Assembly (NCBI GenBank): GCA_021464525.1
Contig: JADRCO010000550.1
Coordinates: forward strand, 1 to 31,107
Origin: Rhizophagus sp. LPA8_4_AMF
Taxonomy: Eukaryota > Glomeromycota > Glomeromycetes > Glomerales > Glomeraceae
Length of the DNA stretch: 31,107 bases
Direction of reading: 5' to 3'
Each line of letters opens with the position of its first letter. Positions within the stretch are counted from its first letter, which is position 1. Position numbers and translations under genes: made by a program. The notes below the pieces were generated by a model that was given only the letters and a program-made list of their open reading frames with translations, had not been told where the DNA came from and made no database searches. Below are positions 23,495 to 31,107 of the stretch, piece by piece.

Positions 23495-26319
23495 TCATAC
23501 TCGACTACCACGAGGTTTACTGCTGCTACTGCTGCTATTGCTGCTGCTACCGCTGCTACCGCTGCCGCTACGTTGTTTTACAGATACTCTTCGAACTTTG
23601 TCAATAATAACACTAAGAGCATCAATATAATCTTGCCATTCTTTACGGTTTCTTGCATTTTCTGGGTTTTCACCTAATAAATCCTTTAGATTATTGCTAT
23701 TTGGATCGTGTTTGTCCAATTCTGGTCCTACTAGTTTGAAATAACCAAGTAAATCCATCTTTAGACGTTCAGAGAACTTGTGTACCAAATAATATTCAAC
23801 TGTACGTGGAACGACTTCTCGAAATTTTGTATGAGACATTTTCCAATATGCTAAAGCTCCCTATCAAAAAAATGAAAAAATTAATTCAATTATGTAAAAG
23901 CATTAATAATAAACACTTAGCATGGAATAAATAAAGTTACCGTAGCAGCAAGGAAAGCGTGTTCACTTATTGTATTTCTTAAAACTGATTGATTTGCAGA
24001 TTCATCATTAGATTTGGAAGGAACTACCCCAATTAGTTTGTTCAAATATTGATTCTTTATTGACAACATCATAGATAATGTAGCGGTTGATGGCATTTCT
24101 GACATAACTTTAGTACTCTTGATTTCGTCAATCAGTTTTTGAGACGCATCATTATTTTCCATATTTGAAAGAATATCAACCAGATCATCTTTTAATCTAT
24201 TGAATTCATCATCATCATCGGCATCATCGTCGTACATCATATCAAATATCTTTGATCCTAACTCAACTATTCTTCTTAAATCTTGATTTTCTTGTTTAGA
24301 AGATGCTGATAATATTCGATATCTAATAAAATATTTTGATTGTTTTTTAAGGAGACTGGCTTCATCGGTTACATAAAGGGCCCTGCTAGCTGACATGTGT
24401 TCCATATTATGAAGGTCCATTAAGTGTTTTTTTGTTTCGTCTTTACATTGTTTTAATAAATGACGTAAAATTCTCCTGTTTAATTATTATTAAATTTTCT
24501 TAAGTAGATTGATCTGTCACAGGCTACGTAAGAAAGGATTGTAATACTTACTTAATTTCTTCAACAGCATTTGGAAATTCTCTAAAGACCGTTTCCACCA
24601 TTTCATCGATGAATTGCCTGACCCAATCGTGATTTTTATCTAACAATTTGGTTGAAATCGACAACCACTCTTTTTGATGTTTCGCAACAATAGCAACTAC
24701 AGCTTTATATGGGAAATACCCAACCAATTGTCCACCTTGACTTTCTTGCACAGTTTCAAATAGTTGATCTAATTCCCAAACATATTCACTAGAATAACCA
24801 TCATCCGTCCCACCCCAGTTATCAGCCATAATTTCATCCTTTAATTTTTGTGACCATGCACGATACTGTAACGAACCGGGTTTTATAGGATCAAACATAT
24901 CATTTATTGCCTCACCGTCAAACGCGAGTTTATATCTTGGACGAGTATTCAATAATGCTTGATCAAATTGTCCAAAATTCCATTGTTGGCCACGATATAA
25001 CTTATGATCTACATTTTCAGCACTTGCATGAGAAGTGAACAATTTATCAAATATTCCAATTAATTCTAAGAACCGGTTAGTAGGATTTCCATCGGGTGGT
25101 AGTGGTAGTGCATTTAATTTTTCTTGAAATTCAGATCTACGATCTTCCAAAAAAGGGTGTATTCTTGGCCATGTCCGTTCATGTGCCTTTCGTTGTAAAT
25201 CGCTTAATTTTATAGTCAGATTTTGTAAACCAAACCGATCAGCTGGTACCTCCCTCCAAATCCTATTTTGTTTAAGAGCTCTAACTGTCGCTTTTTCCAA
25301 CTCTTCTGGCTCCTCATTCAATTCTGAATTGGTAGGATTTCTTATAACGTAAGTACCATTTATAAGTTTGTGTTCTCCTTGACCTTTTACAAGAGTAGCA
25401 AGTTCAAGATGTTTTTCGTCATCATTTGGATAATCGACAATACGATCCATTTTCGTTAGGACGCCCACTGTACGTTGACCTTCCGGGTCTGCTTCACGCG
25501 CAAGACGATATGCGCATTGTGTAGCTATATCAGAAGTTGCTTGAAATATTGGAACCAAAATTGCCGAATCTTTTTTAATATATTCTTTTACCAAAGATAA
25601 TACGAAATTTTCGTGGTTTTCATCGTTTCTTACAACTCCTACGTGTAGTTTTAATGAGGCATAAAAAACGCATTAAATTTTTGAATTTCACTCCACCATT
25701 TACTTTTTCTATTTACCTGGCAAGTCGACCATGGATAAACTGTACATCTGATCTGGACCGCTGATTGTAACACATACAGCATTCTTTGTAAAAGCTAGCT
25801 CATCGGAATCAGGTGGCAAGTGTGTATTTTCAACATCTGTAATACTCGGATTCTGTACATAACGTTGAGCTTCACGCAATTTTAGTTCGATATCTTCCTC
25901 ATCTAATTCCGTTATAATAGCAAATTCGACTTCTCTTGGAGTTACCGGTTTACGATTTTTATCTTCTATGTAACGTAAAGAGATTTTACGTAACGGTTCC
26001 TCAGTTTGTAACATACGTATTTCGAAAGGTGTAGCCGTACATTTTGTGGATCCCCTGTTTATGATTACATAAGAAATTTTTTTTTATTTAAAAAAAAAAA
26101 TAATATTTTTTTTTCTTACCTTGGCATTGGTAAACCACCAGTCAAACGTTGTAGAACAGAACTTTTACCACTTGATTGATCGCCAAATACAACAATAGAT
26201 GGGGTGTTCTCTTCAAATTCATTGAAAATGCCAAGTTTCCTTATTTCACACATAACATCAATATAATCCCTAGCATTTGGTGTTTCTGCTAGTGGAGAAT
26301 TTAGTCGATGACCCACCAT
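23495..26319 (-). CDS. Dynamin-superfamily (Mx/DRP-like) GTPase, full length (5 exons)
   Basis: Exons 26319-26120, 26054-25717, 25638-24552, 24475-23941 and 23860-23495 give 841 residues. The GTPase domain has G1 GDQSSGKS (46-53), a G2-region Thr in RGSTKCTATPF, G3 DLPG (177-180), G4 TKMD (241-244), and IRNPT as probable G5. The middle/stalk region follows, and a GED-like segment begins at GALAYWKMSHTKFREVVPRT. There is no PH domain or proline-rich tail. The C-terminus is a serine-rich tract (GSGSSGSSSN...) encoded by a GCT/GCC microsatellite on the plus strand. Such proteins assemble on membranes and power fission or trafficking; the layout is nearest to Mx/DRP proteins. Its cellular target cannot be read from sequence. 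It is the only complete member of the local three-copy cluster. Confidence 0.92.
23521..23571. repeat. GCT/GCC-type triplet microsatellite in coding sequence
   Basis: Imperfect CTG/CTA/CCG triplets encode the Ser/Gly tract near the C-terminus of the full-length dynamin-like GTPase. The array lies outside the enzymatic domains and is probably length-variable. Confidence 0.8.
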
Positions 26320-26756
26320 TTTGCTTAATTTTTCTTTGAAAATTTAGTAAAATAGCAAAAATTTAATAATGTATAGTAGATAAAAATAATAGTTTGTTTA
26401 AGGAAGGGAAATGAAGTTCAGTTGTATTTTATAATGAAAATTTTTTTTATTTGTATTTAAAAAAGATTTTTTTAAGTTACAATTTTCATTATTTATTCCC
26501 CAAACGGATTTTATTAAAAAAAAAAAATTTTCAATTGATTTTTTTTTATCCATTATGATAAGGTACTTTATGCATAATTTTGCATATATTTTTGGCTTTT
26601 AATCGGTGCGAAAATCTCTTTGTTTCTATAATTGAGTAAGCTTAATCTGAATTTGGAAACTATGGTCTCATTTTAAATTTACCGGTGGATAATTTATGGA
26701 TAAAATGATGGTATGATCGTAATATAAAGTTTATTAAATATAAAAATAGAACTAGG
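26320..26756. promoter_or_regulatory. 5' region of the full-length dynamin-like gene
   Basis: No gene is present. Blocks at about 26557-26637 ('gataaggt', 'tatgcata', 'tttctataattgagtaag') and 26698-26711 ('ggataaaatgatgg') recur in the same order upstream of the short paralog at about 28680-28870, so the duplication included upstream sequence. Confidence 0.5.
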
Positions 26757-27000
26757 TACTAAACATAACATAATGAATATAAGAATAATTTTGAGCTATA
26801 AAATAAAAAGTTATTTCTTTTTCAAGCGATAAATCAAAAATATGTACGTATATAATCATATAATATACTATTATAATAAACTAAACATAAAAAGGTTGAT
26901 AAGAATCATTTTGAGCTATAAAACAAAAAGTTATTTCTTTTTTCAAGCGATAAATCAAAAATATATACTATATAATCATATAATATACTATTATAATAAT
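26757..27000. repeat. 120-bp direct tandem duplication
   Basis: Copy A is about 26761-26880 and copy B about 26881-27000. They share long identical blocks, for example 'ttgagctata' at 26791 and 26911 (exactly 120 apart) and 'cataatatactattataata' ending both. There are few mismatches and small indels, so the duplication is recent. It starts right beside the stop codon of the short dynamin-like gene (27002) and forms its 3' UTR. Confidence 0.9.
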
Positions 27001-27001
27001 A

Positions 27002-28341
27002 TTACACTAATTTTTTTTTAAAATACATGCAAATTATCGTCCCTGCTATTGCAGCAAGTAATGGTACTTGAGTATTCATTATTTTACTGGATAAGTAATG
27101 TATAATTGAATTTGTATCTGATGGTTGTGGAAGTGCTTCTAATTTTTCTTCAAATTCAGATCTTCGATCTTCCAAAAAAGAACGTATTTTTGGCAATGAC
27201 CGTTTATGCTCTTTTCTTTGTAAATCACTTAATTTCATCGTTAGATTTTGCAATCCGAATCGATCAAATGGCACATCTTCCCAGATGATATGTTGTTTAA
27301 GTTTTCTAATTGTTTCTTTTTCCAACTCATCTGGATCCTCATGGATTTCCGAACGAACACTAGAAGGATTTCTTATAACATAAGTACCATTTACAAGTTG
27401 ATGTTCACCTTGACCTTTTACAAGAGTAGCAAGTTCAAGGTGTTTTTCTTCATCACTTTGATGATCAACGATACGATCCATCTTTGTTAGAACACCTACA
27501 GTACGTTGACCGTTCGGATCTGTTTCACGCGCAAGACGATACGCGCATTGTGTAGCTATATCAGAAGTTGCCTGAAATACAGGAACCAAGATTGTCGATT
27601 CTTTTTTAATATATTCTTTTACCAAAGATAACACAAAAGCTTCATGGTTTTCATCACTTCTTGTAATTCCTAAATAATGCGTAAAAAGAGACGTTAAATA
27701 ATGAAATTTTTGTAACCATCTATTCCCTTAATTTTTTCTATTTACCGGGTAAGTCGACCAAAGATAAATTGTACATCTGTTCTGGACCACTGATAGTAAC
27801 ACATACAACATTTTTTGTATAAGATAGCTCATCATTATCAGATGGCAATCGTTCATTTTTAAAATTAATACTCGGATTCTGTACGTAACGTTGAGCTTCG
27901 CGTAATTTTTCTTCTATTTCTGATTCATCCAAATCTGTTATAACAGCAAAATCAACTTCACTTGGATGTATTGGCTCACGATTTTTGTTTTCCACGTAAC
28001 GTAAAGATATTTTATGTAATGGTTCTTCACTTTGTAACATACGAATTTTGAAAGGTGCAACTGTACTTTTTGTGGATCCCCTGTTATGAAGAATTTTTTT
28101 AAAAAAAATTGAAGTATAATAAATTATAGTTTTTTTTTTTTTACCTTGGCAATGGTAAACCACCAGTTAAACGTTGTAAAATGGTACTTTTGCCACTCGA
28201 TTGATCACCAAAAACAATAATTGTTGGATTATTTTCTTCAAATTCATGGTAAAATGCTTCAAGTTTCTTTATTTCGCGCATAATGTCAATATAATCTCTT
28301 GCACTTGACGTTTCTACCAGTGGAGAATTTAGTCGAGACAT
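27002..28341 (-). CDS. Short dynamin-like GTPase with C-terminal membrane anchor (3 exons)
   Basis: Exons 28341-28145, 28080-27746 and 27669-27002 give 399 residues. The GTPase domain is intact: G1 GDQSSGKS (45-52), DLPG (175-178), TKMD (239-242), IRNPS. It is closely similar to the neighbouring full-length gene up to LEALPQPSDTN, with matching intron positions and phases. It then diverges completely. In place of the stalk and GED it ends MNTQVPLLAAIAGTIICMYF then KKKLV. Residues 379-394 are a hydrophobic stretch long enough for one short membrane span, followed by a basic five-residue tail, the layout of a tail-anchored protein. Mitochondrial outer membrane or peroxisome would fit the short basic tail (inference). 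No frameshift or stop is seen. Without a stalk it probably cannot form the usual dynamin helix. Confidence 0.85.
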
Positions 28342-29769
28342 CTTGATTAAATTATTTCCCTAAATTAAAGAAATTAAGTTGCATTTTATACCGGTTTTTT
28401 TTTTATAATTGCGATTAAAAATGTATGAATTTCACAGAATGCTTGCATTTTTTTAGGTTGATTACTTTTTTTTTTGGAATAAAAAAAAAAAGAAAAAAAA
28501 AGGTTAATAATAAACTTAAGAAAAAAATTTTTTTTAATTCATTGTTTCTATTCCTAATAAGGTTTTTTATTAAAAGTTTTTTAAAGCATGTTTTTTATCT
28601 TTGTCAATTATTGAATGAAATATATATTTATGCTCATAATTTTACTTAAAAAATACGCCATTTTTCACACGATTAATCGATAAGGTCATGTATGCATATA
28701 ATGCAAGAATCCCTTATTTCTACAATGAGTAAGTGTTTGTTCCCAAAGTCCCAAAAGTGTTATTAAATGAGGCAGATTTGCTTCTTAATTTTTAATTGTG
28801 TTACAATTGCGTACTACCTGAATCATTTAGATAAGGGTTTTTTATGTAAAGTGTCGGATAAAATGATGGTGAGAACTGTGAAATTACTAATATAGGAATA
28901 CAGAACGTAACCTGCGGATTATAAGAAATTTGTTAAAGCCCGAATAAAGTTAATGTTTGAAGATATCATCTTATTCAGCATGTTTATAAGTTATCCGGTT
29001 TAAAACTTGTATTGATGGTATTACAAGCTCGCTGACGTGTACGGAGATTAATAGGGAAATTCCGAAGAGGATAAGTCATTTTTCATTTGTAAAGTGTGAC
29101 AAGAAAAATTTGGGGATAGCCAGATCATTTGATCAGCTTGGTGTTTTACATTCACATGATCGTTCGAATATAATATAATCGTCTTTTAGCCAGAATTCGA
29201 TTTTTAGTTAGCACTAACGAGTTTATAACATCTGAAATTCTGGATTAAACTCAGATAATTCTTTAATTGAATATGTTAAATATTCAATTCAGTTATTTCA
29301 CTAATTCACGTTTTACTTTCTTTAGAATTAATATTGAAGAGAGAATAAATACTTTGACAATGATTTTTTTTTTTTAATTTATACAGTATATGAATTTTAT
29401 CACAAAGAAAGTTAAGAAACTTTATACCCTGAACATATCGGGAGAAATATGATAAATTTTTATTTCTCGTAAATGATAATACAATGAAACAATGTGGTTA
29501 TAAAGTAAATTTATAATTGAGGCCATGATTTTCGATAAAAATATAGATTATTACTAACATCTTAATTAAAAATATTGAAAGTTACCGATTATTATAACGC
29601 AAGAAATCTTATTAACAGAGAAAAATTTTTTGAAAATTTAAAAATATGTGAAAAGTATAAATCTTTTAGCATCTGTAACTTAATACATAAAATAGATAAT
29701 GACAAAAAAAATTACCTGTTATTTAATAAAGCTCGCTCGTTTACAATGATCCGATAAACAAGTTACGGA
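28342..29769. other. Long spacer between short dynamin-like gene and dynamin pseudogene
   Basis: These 1428 nt contain no supported gene. The part nearest 28342 is the 5' region of the short gene and shares blocks with the 5' region of the full-length gene (see about 28680-28870). A frame at about 29578-29757 (starting KVTDYYNARNLINREKFFEN) is open for 60 codons but has no ATG start and no recognisable family. It may be chance or a worn fragment. Confidence 0.4.
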
Positions 29770-30445
29770 ATGATCTCTCACGTAAATTTCTTTGTAATTC
29801 ACTTAATTTTATCGTTAGAAATTGTAACCCATATCGATCATGTGATATATCCCTCAAGATTCTAAGTTGTTTAAGAGCTCTAATTGTCTCTTTTTCCAAC
29901 TCTTCTGGGTTCTCATGAAATTATCTTACTCCACCATTTATTTTTCTATTTATCTGGCAAGTCGACCGTAAATAAATTGTAAATATGATCCGGATTACCG
30001 ATTGTAATATATACAGCGTTTTTTGTATAAACTAACTCATCAGTATCAGATGGCAATCGTGTATTTTGAACATCTGTAATACTCAGATTTTTTACATAAC
30101 GTTGAGCTTCACGCAATTTTTCTTCAATTTCTTCCTCATCTAATTCCGTTATAATGGCAAACTCGACTTCCCTTCGAGATACCGGTTGATGATTTTCGTC
30201 TTCTATATATAACGTAAAGAGATTTTACGTACCAATTCCTCAGTTTGTAACATACGAACTTCGAATATGTCGTATAAGGAAGAAATAATTTTTTTAAAAA
30301 GAATAAAGAAACTATATGTATATTTTTTTTCTTACCTAGGTATTGCTAAACCACCAGTTAAACGTTGTGCAATAGAACGTTTGCGGTTTGCCACTTGATT
30401 GATCACCAAACATAACGATTGTTGATATATTTTCTTTAATGATTA
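29770..30445 (-). pseudogene. Broken third dynamin-like GTPase copy
   Basis: Minus-strand relics of all three 5' exons are present. Exon 1 part (about 30445-30335): ENISTIVMFGDQSSGK, then a 7-bp tandem repeat in the P-loop (30379-30392) that shifts the frame, then RSIAQRLTGGLAIPR and an intact GTAAG donor. Exon 2 part (about 30262-29957): a 2-nt insertion at about 30205-30212 breaks the frame, then REVEFAIITELDEEEIEEKL and LREAQRYVKNLSITDVQNTR, ending VDLPG with the donor changed from GT to AT. Next comes a deletion running from intron 2 into the middle of exon 3. Exon 3 part (about 29925-29770): ENPEELEKETIRALKQ and LTIKLSELQRN. The stalk and GED are absent. Intron 2 sequence beside 29960 resembles that of the full-length gene more than the short one. 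Confidence 0.9.
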
Positions 30446-30446
30446 T

Positions 30447-31070
30447 CTATAAAGCTAAAAGGTTCAATTTATGACGATCATGCAAGAAAAATCACGTGTC
30501 TTGTTAAATTTTTCTCGCGAATGGGAACTTTTACGCGGAATATTTAACTATAAATTCACAGAAATTTCTCGCGACCTTCAAGAACGTCAAATTATCGATA
30601 CCTTTTGGGAATTTGTTATGATGCTTTAAAAAAGGGAATTTGGATACCGAGATGCGAAGAAGTGATACGCTTAGAAGGAATCTTAGGTATAGTGTCAGCG
30701 GACAAGAAAAAGAAGATGAAGGATACAGAGGGGAATCAAAATCATAAAAAACTACAAAAACATAATAAAAATGGAAAAGAAAAAAATAAAGACACTTTTA
30801 TAAACATAGGGACGCGTGATAAAATAATTAGTTTAGTTACACCAGGAACTACGAATCAATTAAATAAATTTTGGCATACAAAGCAAAAAAATTAGATTAG
30901 TTATTAGAATTTAGAATAGACATAATTATAATTTTAAATTAGTTTAGTATAGCAATTTTGTTCGAGAAATTGGTTATATAGAATTTTGTAAGTGATTACA
31001 TTATTTTATAGGTATTTTTATAATTATGTATCAATTTAATTGATTATAATAAAATAAATAAATGCGTTAC

Positions 31071-31107
<37 letters not shown>
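30447..31107 (+). mobile_element. Probable 5'-truncated non-LTR retrotransposon 3' end with poly(A)
   Basis: The segment ends in a run of 36 A (31072-31107) at the window edge, preceded by overlapping AATAAA signals at 31048-31062, so it looks like a reverse-transcribed poly(A) copy. Coding remnants: frame 30471-30629 (KSRVLLNFSREWELLRGIFN, then SRDLQERQIIDTFWEFVMML), stop, then a shifted frame to 30895 (KKGIWIPRCEEVIRLEGILG, then a Lys-rich tail). A 'W-x-x-R-C' segment near the C-terminus followed by basic sequence is what I would expect after the reverse transcriptase of LINE-type elements in such genomes. The RT domain itself is absent, so a retrocopy of another mRNA is the alternative. 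Its left end abuts the truncated dynamin pseudogene. Confidence 0.5.

Noticed and set aside
28425..28649. Phe/Lys-rich 74-codon plus-strand frame
   Set aside because: It is produced by long A and T homopolymers and runs through the 5' region of the short dynamin gene.
29575..29757. 60-codon plus-strand frame in the spacer before the dynamin pseudogene
   Set aside because: It has no ATG start and no family. The residue mix (Lys, Asn, Ile, Phe) is what AT-rich noncoding sequence yields.

Overview
The window is very AT-rich nuclear DNA of a fungus. Genes are compact, with 43 short GT-AG introns, nearly all 61-109 nt, and with AATAAA signals close to the stops. The gene set (full BRR2, CCT7, SEH1, a fungal-type dCMP deaminase with an N-terminal kinase-like part, a fungal Mhr1/mL67-like protein), the base composition, a FAR1-type zinc-finger protein, a dynamin-like family and an IS607/Fanzor relic together suggest an early-diverging fungus. 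An arbuscular mycorrhizal Glomeromycotina such as Rhizophagus fits best. That assignment is an inference, not a database match.

Layout. 1-750: gene-free with short degenerate repeats. About 750-2100 (minus): a decayed IS607-family transposon with a serine-recombinase TnpA relic followed by an overlapping TnpB/Fanzor relic. 2440-4071 (minus): hexokinase, 4 exons. 4264-4549 (minus): a 70-residue charged protein of unknown function, 2 exons. 5079-11756 (minus): spliceosomal helicase BRR2. About 12003-14484 (plus): CCT7 chaperonin subunit, 10 exons, first exon uncertain. 14529-16039 (minus): nucleoporin SEH1, 8 exons, tail-to-tail with CCT7. 16291-17472 (plus): TMX2-like ER thioredoxin-related protein. 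17588-18250 (minus): FAR1-type DNA-binding protein. 19439-20895 (plus): dCMP deaminase, 6 exons including a 14-nt microexon. 21128-22466 (plus): ELO fatty-acid elongase. 22620-23397 (plus): Mhr1/mL67-like mitochondrial protein. 23495-26319 (minus): full-length dynamin-like GTPase. 27002-28341 (minus): a short paralog without stalk and GED but with a C-terminal membrane anchor. About 29770-30445 (minus): a third, broken dynamin copy. About 30447-31107 (plus): the 3' part of a probable non-LTR retrotransposon ending in a poly(A) run at the window edge.

The middle of the window is ordinary housekeeping: splicing, protein folding, nuclear pore, dNTP supply, lipid elongation and mitochondrial maintenance. 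These genes do not form a pathway. The two ends are accessory. The left end holds the transposon relic. The right end is a tandem dynamin-like family at three stages: an intact gene, a remodelled short gene, and a pseudogene cut by a retroelement. The most interesting items are the tail-anchored stalkless dynamin-like GTPase and the eukaryotic IS607/Fanzor relic.
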